A stretch of 64,000 nt of DNA from Novipirellula herctigrandis (GCA_007859835.1 SJPJ01000001.1:533134-597133); one strand, 5' to 3'; counted from the stretch's first letter, positions 44,379 to 54,700 are shown. Numbers and translations are program-made. Notes: generated by a model not told the origin, from the sequence alone.

Positions 44379-45761
44379 TTAACCCGGCTGCTTCACGCTC
44401 GAAAACGCAACGCCTTCGATTTCGACGAGCAATTCGGGTCGACAGACATCCGCAATCGCGTAGATCGTAGGCAAAGCACCAAAGCGACTTTCACAAACCG
44501 CGCGGCACTTTTCGTAGTCTTCTTGACGTTTCACATAAACGCGAACTTTCGCCAAATCGCTCAGCTGCGCCCCACAGCCTGGCATGGAATGACGCTCGAA
44601 ATTCGACGGAGCAATCAGTTGTTCAATATTGTCGATCGTTTGATGCGTCTGCTTTTCGATATCGTCGATGTGAACACTCTCGGAATCCAGAATACTGGCG
44701 GTTCCCGAGACCCAAGTCGTTAGATAATTCCCCACTCGGACCGCCATCGCGCGAGCAAACTTGGGACTCTTGGCAGAGAACCGTTTGGCATAATCGAACG
44801 CGGAAGTTTGTTGTGGGTTTTCAAGCGACCGTAATTCGACATCGGATCGATCGGTTTGCAGCGCCATCCCGCTAAGCGTCAAACTACCCCCAACCATTCC
44901 GATCCCCGTGCTAGCCGGATAGATCACCTGGCCATCGGCTGAAACCGACATTTGACCGAGCGACTCTTGCACATCAAAGAAATCGGTTCGTGCTCGGTTC
45001 AATTCGCGGTAACGCTCGGTCCCGTCTTCGAGTTCCGTAATGCCACCTTGATACAACCACACGCGTGGCACATCGCGGAACTTCGCCCCTGCCATCTCCA
45101 AACGCTGGTTCAATTGTTCGAATACGCTCTTGGATTCATCGTAGGCTGTCTCGGAACCTTTCGCAGGACGAATGCCGGCTAAGTAGATCCAACGCAACGA
45201 ATCATAAGTGATCGTGACCACATCCGGCAGCGGAAATTCGACCGAAACATCGTCACCACCGAGCGCCCATGCTTCTATCGCCAAAGCTTGGCCACCACAT
45301 GGCGGTTGGACAATAAAGCTCGTCGCCGGGACGCGGTCACCAAAGTACGCCGCGAATAATTTTTCAAACGCAGGAATATCGTCGGCCGATCGTACGAACA
45401 CCGTTTGCATCGAAACGGTCATCGGAACGGCTTGCTGTTTTAAAATCACGCGGATCGTCGAAACCGCTTCCCAAGCCTGATCGATTGCTGAACCAATCGC
45501 TTGCGGAGTGACCATCAAGGCAATCCGACAAACACGGTCAAGCGTTACGACACTGTGTTGTTGGTCGCTAAGTAAACAAGCCGGTGCCGACGATTCGCCG
45601 ATCATCTTTTCTAGCCGACAACCGTTGCTACATGAGTCGCCCTCGGCACCAAGCATTTGCTTCATCGGTTCCATGCGACTGCATATCGCCTCCGAGGCCG
45701 ACGCACTCACTTGTTCGGCTCGCTGTTTCGTTTCCTTCGTCGCTTTGATTGCCTCGCTCAT
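44379..45761 (-). CDS. Three-module RidA/chorismatase-like protein
   Basis: 460 residues. After a cysteine-bearing N-terminal leader (~1-75; CSNGC, APACLL), the first module (~80-175) is RidA/YjgF-like: AWEAVSTIRVILKQQ, MQTVFVRSADDIPAFEKLFAAYFGDRVPATSFI and ALAIEAWALGG. The rest (~185-460) resembles FkbO/Hyg5/XanB2-type chorismatases, themselves two fused RidA-like folds. It has RWIYLAGIRP, a G(I)GMVGGSLTLSG turn, WVSGTASILDSESVHIDDIEKQT and a final VCRPELLVEIEGVAF. The family splits chorismate or is recruited as imine deaminase. Whether the catalytic residues are kept cannot be judged here. Downstream genes are the DUF1549/1553-DUF1501-PPC set. Confidence 0.75.
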   Translation of the reverse strand: MSEAIKATKETKQRAEQVSASASEAICSRMEPMKQMLGAEGDSCSNGCRLEKMIGESSAPACLLSDQQHSVVTLDRVCRIALMVTPQAIGSAIDQAWEAVSTIRVILKQQAVPMTVSMQTVFVRSADDIPAFEKLFAAYFGDRVPATSFIVQPPCGGQALAIEAWALGGDDVSVEFPLPDVVTITYDSLRWIYLAGIRPAKGSETAYDESKSVFEQLNQRLEMAGAKFRDVPRVWLYQGGITELEDGTERYRELNRARTDFFDVQESLGQMSVSADGQVIYPASTGIGMVGGSLTLSGMALQTDRSDVELRSLENPQQTSAFDYAKRFSAKSPKFARAMAVRVGNYLTTWVSGTASILDSESVHIDDIEKQTHQTIDNIEQLIAPSNFERHSMPGCGAQLSDLAKVRVYVKRQEDYEKCRAVCESRFGALPTIYAIADVCRPELLVEIEGVAFSSVKQPG

Positions 45762-45788
45762 CGGTCATCCTCGGTTGGGAAATAGAAA

Positions 45789-45855
45789 GTAGGTAGGAAT
45801 TTAAAGGGTGGGATAGTGAATTGGGTGGGATAGTTAGTCGGTGGGAAATTGAATT
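45789..45855. repeat. Degenerate 17-bp tandem repeat in the RidA-like gene leader
   Basis: Units gggtgggatagtgaatt (45806-45822), gggtgggatagttagtc (45823-45839), ggtgggaaattgaatt (45840-45855) and a more diverged gtaggtaggaatttaaa (45789-45805). The array ends 28 bases upstream of the start codon and reads TCCCACC on the transcribed strand. Confidence 0.75.
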
Positions 45856-45915
45856 AGATTCGCGCGAAGAACGCGACTCTATCGAAGGGTAAGCCAAACA
45901 AATGTCTCCGTTTCG

Positions 45916-46368
45916 TTAGCAAGACGATGGTCCAAGTACTTTGCACAATGCCTCTGATTGCGAATCGCTGAAACTCTTCAGCACTTCCGCAATGGTTGTT
46001 TTACGAAAAGTATCTTCGATTGTCCCCATCGCATCGTCAATACATTTGTGCATCGGGCACAGTCCATCGACATGCGATTCAATGTCGACCGGACAGGCCT
46101 CAATACGCTCGAGTGGATCGATAGCATTGATCACATCGAGAGCCGTCAATACGGCCGGATCAGCACGCAGCATGAAGCCACCATGGCTGCCACGGTGTGC
46201 ACTCAAAATGCCGGCTTTAGTCAATTCCTGAAGTACTTTGATTAAGTAGCCCGGTGCGGCTTTGATCCCTTGGGCGATCTCCTTAACCTTGTGCGGGTTA
46301 CGAGGTCGCTGAGCCATCCAGATAACAGCTCGAAGCCCGTAATCACACGCCTCGGAAAGCAATTTCAT
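45916..46368 (-). CDS. Rrf2 family transcriptional regulator with three cysteines
   Basis: 150 residues. The N-terminal winged helix (MKLLSEACDYGLRAVIWMAQRP, IAQGIKAAPGYLIKVLQELTKAGILSAHRGSHGGFML) is the standard Rrf2 DNA-binding region. ACPVDIESHVDGLCPMHKC in residues ~90-110 supplies three cysteines with the spacing used by IscR/NsrR-type members to bind an iron-sulfur cluster. It is thus a candidate redox, nitric-oxide or iron-sulfur sensor. It sits 154 bases upstream of the RidA-like gene on the same strand, so it may be first in that operon or regulate it. Palindromes ATTAGCTAAT and GCATTAATGC lie upstream of its start. Confidence 0.92.
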   Translation of the reverse strand: MKLLSEACDYGLRAVIWMAQRPRNPHKVKEIAQGIKAAPGYLIKVLQELTKAGILSAHRGSHGGFMLRADPAVLTALDVINAIDPLERIEACPVDIESHVDGLCPMHKCIDDAMGTIEDTFRKTTIAEVLKSFSDSQSEALCKVLGPSSC

Positions 46369-46387
46369 GAGTATTTGATCTCCCTAA

Positions 46388-46397
46388 ATTAGCTAAT
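46388..46397. promoter_or_regulatory. Palindrome near the Rrf2 gene start, possible operator
   Basis: ATTAGCTAAT is a perfect 10-base palindrome 20 bases before the Rrf2 ATG. It lies just downstream of a plausible minus-strand promoter (TTGCAT, 17 bases, TAGACT). A repressor here would autoregulate. No known Rrf2 box was matched. Confidence 0.35.
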
Positions 46398-46434
46398 AAG
46401 GAGTCTAATTGATCCGCTGAAAGAATGCAAGCGT

Positions 46435-46444
46435 GCATTAATGC
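46435..46444. promoter_or_regulatory. Palindrome GCATTAATGC in the Rrf2 / dehydrogenase divergent region
   Basis: A perfect 10-base palindrome overlapping the area of the presumed Rrf2 -35 element. Function is unassigned. The rest of the 324-base gap (46369-46692) shows no gene. Confidence 0.3.
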
Positions 46445-46692
46445 GTTGATACTTGATATTGACATAATCAGAGTATTTTCCAGAAGCGACGTTTTCCCGC
46501 TGCCGCCCTTGATTGGGACAACCCTCCTATCCCTCTCGCTCGGCAGTGGCACTCTCCCTTGTCAGTGGACCCGCTTTGGATAAATTGCAGGCAATTCAGG
46601 CCTGAACGGCTACCCCCTGGTAACGCAACCAGATCGCATTCACTAAGACTTAAATAGACATTCTTAGCCTCTAACCCGACGAAAAACCTTCC

Positions 46693-47994
46693 ATGTCCAC
46701 CCCAACCCCCTCTCTCGTTGGAATCGTTGGTCTCGGCTACGTCGGTCTGCCCCTAGGGCTGCAATTCGCTCGAAGCGGTGTATCGGTTCTAGGATTGGAT
46801 ATCGATTCCGCGAAGGTGGACTCGATCAATGCGGGACAATCCTACATCCATCATATCGATTCCGATTCGATCAGGGAACAAATTGACTCGGGGCGACTAT
46901 CTGCGAGCACCGATTTTTCGCGAGTGGGTGATTGCGGCGCGGTGATCATTTGTGTCCCAAGTCCACTCAACAAGAACCGTGAACCGGACATTTCGTACAT
47001 TTTGAAAACAGGCGAGGCAATTGCCCCCTACCTGCATCCGGGAATGCTTGTCGTCCTCGAATCGACCACCTACCCAGGAACCACCGACGAAGATTTGCTT
47101 GGTGTCCTTGAAAAGGGTTCAGGATTGGTTGCCGGCAAAGACTTTCATTTGGCTTTTTCGCCCGAACGCGAAGACCCAGGCAACCCGGATAGCCGAGTCG
47201 CCAAGATCCCCAAGGTGGTTGGCGGATTGAGTCCCGCGTGCCTGGAAAAGGCGACGGCGTTGTATGGGCAAGCGATCGAGCGAATCGTACCGGTGAGCAG
47301 TTGCCGAGCAGCCGAAGCGACGAAACTGCTTGAGAATATTTTCCGCAGCGTCAACATTGCGTTGGTCAATGAGTTGAAAATCGTATACGCCGCAATGGGA
47401 ATCGATGTTTGGGAAGTAATTGAAGCAGCCAAGACGAAACCTTTCGGCTACATGCCCTTCTACCCCGGTCCCGGTCTTGGCGGTCATTGTATTCCGATCG
47501 ATCCGTTTTACCTGACATGGAAAGCACGCGAATACGGTCAAGCGACTCGGTTCATCGAGTTGGCGGGCGAAATCAATACTTCAATGCCCCAGCACGTCGT
47601 GAACAGGGTTGCCGAAGCACTAAACGGAGTGAAAAAGCCAATCAATGGCAGCAAGATCCTCCTTGTCGGACTCGCCTACAAAGCGAATGTTGATGACGAT
47701 CGCGAATCGCCGACGTATGTATTAATGGATCTATTGAAAGCGTCTGGGGCTGAGGTAAGCTACTACGACCCCTATGTCCCCGTCATCCGGCCCAGTCGAG
47801 AACATGGCCATTGGGCTGGTACTCCGAGCATCGCTTGGGACAACGAGACGGTGGGTAGTTTTGATGTAGCAATCATCTCCACTGCGCACGCCAACGTAGA
47901 TCACCAAGAACTAGTCGATTGGTCGCAATTGGTGATCGACACCCGCAACGCTACCGCCAATTGCAGCAACCGCCAACACGTCGTGAAAGCCTAA
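46693..47994 (+). CDS. UDP-N-acetylglucosamine/UDP-glucose 6-dehydrogenase family protein (WbpA/TviB-like)
   Basis: 433 residues. The Rossmann motif GIVGLGYVGLPLG starts at residue ~9. VICVPSPLN, LESTTYPGTT and FSPEREDPGN line the NAD and sugar sites; EATKLLENIFRSVNIALVNEL is the dimer helix. GPGLGGHCIPIDPFYL contains the catalytic cysteine. Spacing and the H..IPIDP loop are closest to UDP-HexNAc dehydrogenases (WbpA, TviB) rather than UDP-glucose dehydrogenase. It makes a UDP-uronic acid for surface polysaccharide. The epimerase gene begins four bases after its stop, so the pair forms a short operon. Confidence 0.92.
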   Translation: MSTPTPSLVGIVGLGYVGLPLGLQFARSGVSVLGLDIDSAKVDSINAGQSYIHHIDSDSIREQIDSGRLSASTDFSRVGDCGAVIICVPSPLNKNREPDISYILKTGEAIAPYLHPGMLVVLESTTYPGTTDEDLLGVLEKGSGLVAGKDFHLAFSPEREDPGNPDSRVAKIPKVVGGLSPACLEKATALYGQAIERIVPVSSCRAAEATKLLENIFRSVNIALVNELKIVYAAMGIDVWEVIEAAKTKPFGYMPFYPGPGLGGHCIPIDPFYLTWKAREYGQATRFIELAGEINTSMPQHVVNRVAEALNGVKKPINGSKILLVGLAYKANVDDDRESPTYVLMDLLKASGAEVSYYDPYVPVIRPSREHGHWAGTPSIAWDNETVGSFDVAIISTAHANVDHQELVDWSQLVIDTRNATANCSNRQHVVKA

Positions 47995-47998
47995 TTCG

Positions 47999-48973
47999 AT
48001 GCCTGAAACCTATCTCGTCACCGGCGTCGCCGGCTTTATCGCCAACCGTGTCGCCGCAAAGCTTATCGAACAGGGCCACACGGTCGTCGGTATTGACAAC
48101 CTTAACGACTATTATGATGTGCGGTTAAAGCAACACCGTCTCGACAAGCTCTCGCACCCGAATTTCACGTTCATCAAAGGTGACATCGAAGACCGTGCAT
48201 TGCTTAGGAAAGTCTTTGACGACCACTCGTTCGCGGCCGTGCTGAATTTGGCAGCTCGCGCGGGTGTGCGATACAGCATGGCCAACCCGCATGTCTACAT
48301 GACCACCAACGCAATGGGGTCGCTGAACTTACTTGACGAAATGCAGCGGACCGGAGTGAAGAAGTACGTTCTGGCATCAACGTCATCGCTGTATGCGGGC
48401 CAACCGATGCCGTTTCTTGAAACGCTGAGCGTCAACACGCCGATCTCGCCGTACGCCGCGAGCAAGAAAGCGGCGGAGGCAATGGCATATTCTTACCACC
48501 ACCTTTACGACATTGACGTTTCCGTTTGCCGCTATTTCACTGTCTATGGGCCCGCGGGCCGGCCCGATATGTGTATCTTTCGGTTTATCAAGTGGATCGA
48601 CGAAGGGACGCCGATCGAATTGTTCGGCGACGGGGAACAATCACGCGACTTTACCTATGTCGACGATATTGCCAACGGAACAATCCTTGCCGTCAAACCG
48701 GTTGGATACGAAGTGTTCAACTTGGGTGGCGGTGGCGAGCCAGTCTCGCTGAACACGGTGATTGCGAGTTTGGAAGAGCGACTTGGCAAAAAAGCCGAAC
48801 TGACGCACAAAACATTCCACAAAGCGGACATCGTCACGACGCAAGCGAACATCGAGAAAGCGAAGGCGATGCTCGGTTGGCATCCCCAAATCAGTCTCGA
48901 CGAGGGACTGCAAAAATGCGTCGATTGGCACTTGCAGAACAAGCCTTGGTCAAGCGAGCTAGTGTTACCGTAA
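47999..48973 (+). CDS. NAD-dependent UDP-uronate 4-epimerase-like protein
   Basis: 324 residues of extended short-chain dehydrogenase type. It opens TYLVTGVAGFIANRVAAKL, so the third glycine of GxxGxxG is alanine. GIDNLNDYYDVRLKQHRL is characteristic of UDP-glucuronate 4-epimerases (CapI/GAE). The catalytic set is S/T in ASTSSLYAG and Y-x3-K in YAASKKAAEA; GDGEQSRDFTYVDDIA is the substrate loop. With the dehydrogenase just upstream it would form a UDP-galacturonate-type donor or its N-acetyl form. A small hairpin follows the stop. Confidence 0.9.
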   Translation: MPETYLVTGVAGFIANRVAAKLIEQGHTVVGIDNLNDYYDVRLKQHRLDKLSHPNFTFIKGDIEDRALLRKVFDDHSFAAVLNLAARAGVRYSMANPHVYMTTNAMGSLNLLDEMQRTGVKKYVLASTSSLYAGQPMPFLETLSVNTPISPYAASKKAAEAMAYSYHHLYDIDVSVCRYFTVYGPAGRPDMCIFRFIKWIDEGTPIELFGDGEQSRDFTYVDDIANGTILAVKPVGYEVFNLGGGGEPVSLNTVIASLEERLGKKAELTHKTFHKADIVTTQANIEKAKAMLGWHPQISLDEGLQKCVDWHLQNKPWSSELVLP

Positions 48974-48988
48974 GCGGGTTGCCCCGCT
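48973..48988. terminator. Hairpin after the epimerase gene
   Basis: AGCGGG-TTGC-CCCGCT, a perfect 6-bp stem with the stable TTGC tetraloop, starts at the last base of the stop codon. No T-tract follows. It could serve the convergent epimerase and peptidase transcripts. Confidence 0.4.
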
Positions 48989-49025
48989 CGGCTATGAACC
49001 GAACTTCTAGGTTGTGACGGCTCCG

Positions 49026-51503
49026 CTATCTCGCCAACCCAAGCAATTTGCGAACGAAGAAATCGGCTTGACGTCGCTGGGCGTATGGATGACCGGCTGC
49101 TCCGTGACCGACGCCCGGCATCAATAGGAACTCGAAATCTTTATTTGCCTTGACGAGCCCATTGACCACCTGCATGGTGCTGGCCGGGTCCACATTCGTA
49201 TCAAGCTCGCCACCAATCAGCATGAGGTCGCCTTGCATCTTGTGGACCTGGGTCACGTTTGATTCTTGCTCGTAATGTGGGCCAACGGGATACCCCATCC
49301 ATTGTTCATTCCACCACATTTTGTCGACGCGATTGTCGTGGCATCCGCAATCGGCAGCGGCCGCACGATAGAAATCACCATGATCGATCAATGCCCGCAG
49401 CGCACTTTGGCCACCGGCTGATCCTCCCCAAATTCCGATCCGCGACAAATCCATTTCTGGATACTCTTTCGCGGCTGCCTGGATCCAAGCAATCCGATCT
49501 GGAAACCCACTATCGCCGAGATTCTGCCAGCAAACATCATGGAACGCCTTGCTTCGATAGCTCGTCCCCATCCCATCAATTTTGACAATAATGAAACCCA
49601 ATTCCGCCATTTTCTGCATGCCTGTTTGACGTCCAAACGACTTCGGTACAAAAGCCGCTTGGGGCCCGGCGTAGATCGATTCCATCACAGGATACCGTTT
49701 GCTTGGATCAAAGTTCGTAGGACGAATGATGATTCCATAGATGTCTGTTTCCCCGTCGCGTCCCTTTGCAACAAACCGCTCAGGGTATTGCCAACCCGTT
49801 TGGAGCACCTTCGATGCATCAGCCGTTTCCAACTGGCAAATTTCTTTCCCCGTGTCGGCGTCGCGTAGTGTCGTCACCGGCGGCAAATCGACTCGCGAAT
49901 AGGTATCGATCAAGTAACGATTTCCGGAGGTGAATTCCCAGCTATGATCGCCGTCCCCGGACGTCAGTCGTACCACATCCGTTCCATCAAAGTTTACGCG
50001 AACTAAATGCCGGTAATAGGGATCCTGGTCGGGATCGATTCCAGAAACGACAAGCCATATTTGGCGTTTCTCTTCCTCCACTCGTTCCACCGATCGCACC
50101 ACCCAATTGCCACTGGTGATTGCGTTGATCGTTTGGCCGGTTTTTTGGTCAACAAGGTACAAGTGATTCCAACCCGACCGCTCACTCATCCAAATCGCTT
50201 CGTTCGTCTTATCGAGTCGACGCAGAAATTGTTTGTGCGAATAGCAAACGAACGTGTTGCTTTGTTCGTCGATCATCGCTCGCGGTATTGCCGTTTCCGC
50301 GTCCACTGCGATAACCCTTAACGCTTGGTGGCCACGCTGGTTGTAAACAAACGAAAAGGACGTTCCGTCCTGATGCCAACGCAGGTTGTCGATGGAAAAC
50401 GGATTCGGAAACAACGAATCCTCGATCAATTTCGGAGTTCGATTTTCAACATCAAAGAGAACCGGGCGCGGATGATCTCGCGGATCCCCTGGTTTAGCGT
50501 AGTCGACCATCATCAACTTCGAATGGATCGAGCCATCCGGTGAAGATTCGACGATCGGAATTTTTCGCGTTTCAACACGTTCGGTCTTCATCACAACAAA
50601 ATGCTTTGAATTTGGCGACCACCAAACATTGCCGCTGTAGACACAATCCGTTGTCCCATCGGTCGTCAGGATGGTCCGTTCACCGGAGTTCTCATCAACC
50701 AAGACCATATTGTTGTCTTCGTAGTTAACTCGCCACAACGCGTTGGGGGACCGATGTCGCGGGCTGCTCGCCCGGTTTGCCCGGCGACCGCGGCTGCGGT
50801 TTTCTTGCATCGGTATTGGGGTATCGGAGTTGATGATCGCCAACGGCTGCGATACATCGGCGACAAACGCCGCTATGGTTTCGCCGGCCTCGTTTTGAAG
50901 TGCCCACGCATGACCCTCGAACGTACTGATCGATACCGATTTTTGCGGATCGACCTTTCCATAGTCCACAAAACGGCCTTCGCTGTTGATCCATTTGTAG
51001 ATCAGCGTCCGATCGGTGTCGTTTTGAAATCGGATGTCGGTTCGATCGCCCCCATTTTGGCTGCGGCGAATCCGCGTGTTGGGCGTCAGCGAATCCAGTT
51101 TTTGCGTGGCGGCAAACTCGGGTAACTCGCTGCGGATCGCTTGCGTCATTTGTTCGAAATTTTCAAATTCGGTCCGCGAACGGGACTGCGCATCGACAAA
51201 GACGAACCGTGTTTCATCCTCCCCCGTCTCGATTCGATAGAAGAACTGGCCTTTCGCTTCGTCGATCCATTTCGCCTTGACGTGATCGCGAAAAATGGGC
51301 TCTTTCAGTCGCGAGCCAATCGATTCCCACCGCTCAAAAGCAGCATCGTATTGAGATTCCTCTGCTTGCGATTGTTTGGCGTCTACCGCTGGAAGGTAGA
51401 GACTCAAACTGCAAATCAATGCGTAGAAAAGCAATCCTTGGCGAAGGCAGGGTGAGATAGCGAACCGTATTTCTATGCAAATCATTTGTTGAAGCTGCAC
51501 CAA
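49026..51503 (-). CDS. Secreted S9 family peptidase (dipeptidyl-peptidase IV / prolyl oligopeptidase type)
   Basis: 825 residues; a signal peptide is centred on GLLFYALICSLSLYLPAVDA. Translation may begin at the GTG at 51503 or the ATG at 51485. Residues ~60-560 form the DPP IV N-terminal beta-propeller (NALWRVNYEDNNMVLVDENSG, VWWSPNSKHFVVMK, LRWHQDGTSFSFVYNQRG). The C-terminal alpha/beta hydrolase has the nucleophile elbow GIWGGSAGGQSAL, the acid in GGELDTNVDP, and the base in GVGHGAAGHPY. It should cleave proline-containing peptides in the periplasm. It is convergent with the epimerase and divergent from the PQQ-propeller gene. Confidence 0.92.
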   Translation of the reverse strand: MVQLQQMICIEIRFAISPCLRQGLLFYALICSLSLYLPAVDAKQSQAEESQYDAAFERWESIGSRLKEPIFRDHVKAKWIDEAKGQFFYRIETGEDETRFVFVDAQSRSRTEFENFEQMTQAIRSELPEFAATQKLDSLTPNTRIRRSQNGGDRTDIRFQNDTDRTLIYKWINSEGRFVDYGKVDPQKSVSISTFEGHAWALQNEAGETIAAFVADVSQPLAIINSDTPIPMQENRSRGRRANRASSPRHRSPNALWRVNYEDNNMVLVDENSGERTILTTDGTTDCVYSGNVWWSPNSKHFVVMKTERVETRKIPIVESSPDGSIHSKLMMVDYAKPGDPRDHPRPVLFDVENRTPKLIEDSLFPNPFSIDNLRWHQDGTSFSFVYNQRGHQALRVIAVDAETAIPRAMIDEQSNTFVCYSHKQFLRRLDKTNEAIWMSERSGWNHLYLVDQKTGQTINAITSGNWVVRSVERVEEEKRQIWLVVSGIDPDQDPYYRHLVRVNFDGTDVVRLTSGDGDHSWEFTSGNRYLIDTYSRVDLPPVTTLRDADTGKEICQLETADASKVLQTGWQYPERFVAKGRDGETDIYGIIIRPTNFDPSKRYPVMESIYAGPQAAFVPKSFGRQTGMQKMAELGFIIVKIDGMGTSYRSKAFHDVCWQNLGDSGFPDRIAWIQAAAKEYPEMDLSRIGIWGGSAGGQSALRALIDHGDFYRAAAADCGCHDNRVDKMWWNEQWMGYPVGPHYEQESNVTQVHKMQGDLMLIGGELDTNVDPASTMQVVNGLVKANKDFEFLLMPGVGHGAAGHPYAQRRQADFFVRKLLGLAR

Positions 51504-51737
51504 AAGGGGAGGGAATCACGCGTCCTAGCATAGCTGTGCCGCAGCGTTCGAGGGAGCCATTTCGAGACTGAATATGACAGTGAATGAGAAATCTGTGTTC
51601 ATTTGCTTGATATCGCCGATTTGCCCAAGTCAACGGCGTCAATATTCTTACAATAACGAGTGCTTGGCTTTCGAGCTAAGTGTGAAGCAGGCGACCGCCT
51701 GAATTCCCTCAAAAGTTTCATTTCAATAGGATTGACG

Positions 51738-54700
51738 GTGACCGATATTTCAACTGGGAATCGTGCTAGGTGTTTCTTCGGATTCATCATTGCGTCCATG
51801 ATTTTGATCGATACGCAACAAGCACTGGCGCAAGGCTTTTTCCGTCCGATCGCGAGCACGCAGTCAGGACGATTTATCGACGCACCGCGAAATTTGCAGC
51901 AACAATTGCGGGACGCCGAACGAGCGATTGAAAACGACAACTTCAGCGAAGCGGTCGTTCGCTTGGGGAATCTGCTGCAGCGTGCAGGCGGCGACTCAGA
52001 AGACGCACTGCTAAACGGTCAAGATTTTTTTCTTGATGCCGACGGTGCCGGTTCGCCAAAATTGGCTCGCGAAAGTTTATTCCATCGCGCACGTCAAATT
52101 CTCAGCTCGCTTCCACGGCAAGCCCGCGACACGTATCAACTTCGCTACGGCCCCCTCGCTCGAAAAATGCTCGATGATGCCTCGGCGTCTCGCGATTGGG
52201 AAACCGTGGCTGCAGTCCGTCGAATGTATCTGCATACCGAAGCGGGATACGACGCTTCATTATTATTGGCAAAGCGGGATCTGTTCGCCGGACGTCCATT
52301 ATCCGCTTCGTTGATGCTCGATGAATTCGTCAACTCTGCTGATGCAATCGCACGTACCGGGGAATCGGTAAAGGTCTTGCATGCCGAAGCATGCCATTTA
52401 GCCAATCGAGAATTTGATCCCTCCGATGTGACGATTGACACGGTGACAATTCATGGGAAATCCGAGACGCTTCCGGCCCAGGAAGAGCTAGCCAATTGGC
52501 TCGATTCCCGTTTTCAAGACGGACGTGATATGGATGTGGAGGACATCAACTATGCGATGTTTGGTGACAAGCCGCACCGAAATGATCGCAGCATTGGTGA
52601 ATCTCCGCTTGCGAACGAGCGATGGACACTCGACACGACCGCCAGTCCGCGACAGACGCGAACGATCCGTCAACTTGCTAGCAGGATGGTTTCGAGCGGC
52701 CAACTGCCACCACCAAGTTGGACCCCTATTCGCGTTGGCAAGCAGTTGCTGATGCGAACCACCGAGCGACTTGTCGGCGTCGACTTTACCACCGGAAAAC
52801 GCGTTTGGATGTACCCGTGGTTCTCGACCGAAAAGTACTTTGACACAGAGACAATCGATTTCGATTCGATCCCGGGCGAAGAACAGGTTAACGAGATGTT
52901 GAGCCAACGCGTTTGGAACGATTTGCCTTACGGCCAAATCACCAGCGACGGTCAACGGGTCTTTATGCTCGATGATTTGGGCAAGATTGAAATGGCGATG
53001 TTCAGCCCCATCATGGGAATGCAGGGAACGCGGCCATCGGACACGGGATCCAATACACTTGTCGCACTCGATTTGGCTACCGAAGGATATTTACTTTGGA
53101 GAATTGGTAAAGGCGAAGACCTCGCGTCGACCATGTCCGATGCGTTCTTCCTCGGTCCGCCACTGCCACTCGAGGGGCGACTTTATGTGATGGCTGAAAT
53201 TGCTGGCGACATTTCATTGATTTGTCTCGATCCCGCAAGCGGTAGTGAACTGTGGCGTCAACATTTGGTTGCGGTAGAAACCGGTGCCATCGATACCGAC
53301 CCGATTCGCCGCGTCGGTGGAGCCACGCCCAGCTACCATGAAGGTTTGCTGATTTGCCCAACGGGCGCCGGCGCGTGTGTCGCAGTTGATTTGGTCGACC
53401 GCATGCTCCGATGGGGTGCTACCTACCCGCGAAACGACGACTTGATCCGGGGCATGAACACTCGTGGTAACAATAGCGTCGGGTCCACGCAATTGATGCA
53501 GCGATGGTATAGCGGGGCCGCCATCGCCGCCGATCGCTCGGTACTCCTTACACCAATCGAATCAAACCAACTACTAAGCTTCAATCTACTGACCGGGGAA
53601 GAAGTTTTTGAACCCAAAGAACGTGTCGTCTCACGCACTCTTGCAGGCATTCGTGACGGAAAGTTCTTCTTAGTCGGCAGCAATCAAATGAGTGCGTACG
53701 ATCTTCAAACAGGCAACAAGCTATGGAACACTCCAACGGATTTGCTGTCAGTCGGTCAGCTCATTTCCGGACGCGGCGTGTTTGGAATCTCCACCTATTT
53801 GTTGCCAACGACAACCAACCAAATCGTCAAGGTGTCACTCGAAGATGGATCGGTGATGGATCGTCGTGACGTCAATTTCCAATTAGGGAATCTGATTGCG
53901 GTCGATGGTGAATTGATCTCGCAAGCGGCAACGACATTGTCGGTTGCTTACGGCGAAGTCTCCCTTGGGCCAAAGGTCGAAAGAGCACTCAAAGAAAATC
54001 CGGACGACACTCAGGCCATGATTCGCAAGGCCGAGCTAATGCTTCAAGAAGAGAAACGTCAAGAAGCGTTAGAACTGCTTGCCCAAGCACGCAAAGCGGA
54101 ACCGGACAATGATGAGGTGTTGATGTTATCGGTAGCGGCGATGCTTGATGCACTGCGTGAATCGCCCGAAGTCGATGGCGAGATGGTGGAAACATTGGAT
54201 CAATTGATCTATGAACCCGATCAACGCGTCGAATTGCTTGCCCTTCGCTTACGAGCGGCTTTGCAGAGAACCCAATACGATTTAGCAGCAAGTCAATTAT
54301 TAGAGTTATCTTCGCTAGCGGCATCGGAATCGGGCGTCGAAGACGCCGCGACACGGATTATTTCAGAGCCGAGCCGCCATTGTTCACTCGACGCTTGGAT
54401 TGCAGCACGTTCAGCCGAAATCGTTAGTGCCCTCGATACGCAGCAAGACGCAGCATTGACAGAGACGGTCAATGCGTTGGTTGAAGAATCGTTATCCCCC
54501 AACCTAAATGCATCGGACCGCCTTCTCGAGCGATTGGCCGCCCAATTTGGTGCGTTTGGTGGTTCCGAGCGTTTGCGCACCGAATTGTCCAATCGTTACC
54601 AAGAGGACGAACAGTGGTTGCGTGCCTACGGATTGCATGTCCATGCGAGGTTGGCGACGGATCGTGAGATCGCCAATCTTCCGACTTCCCGGTTACTTGC

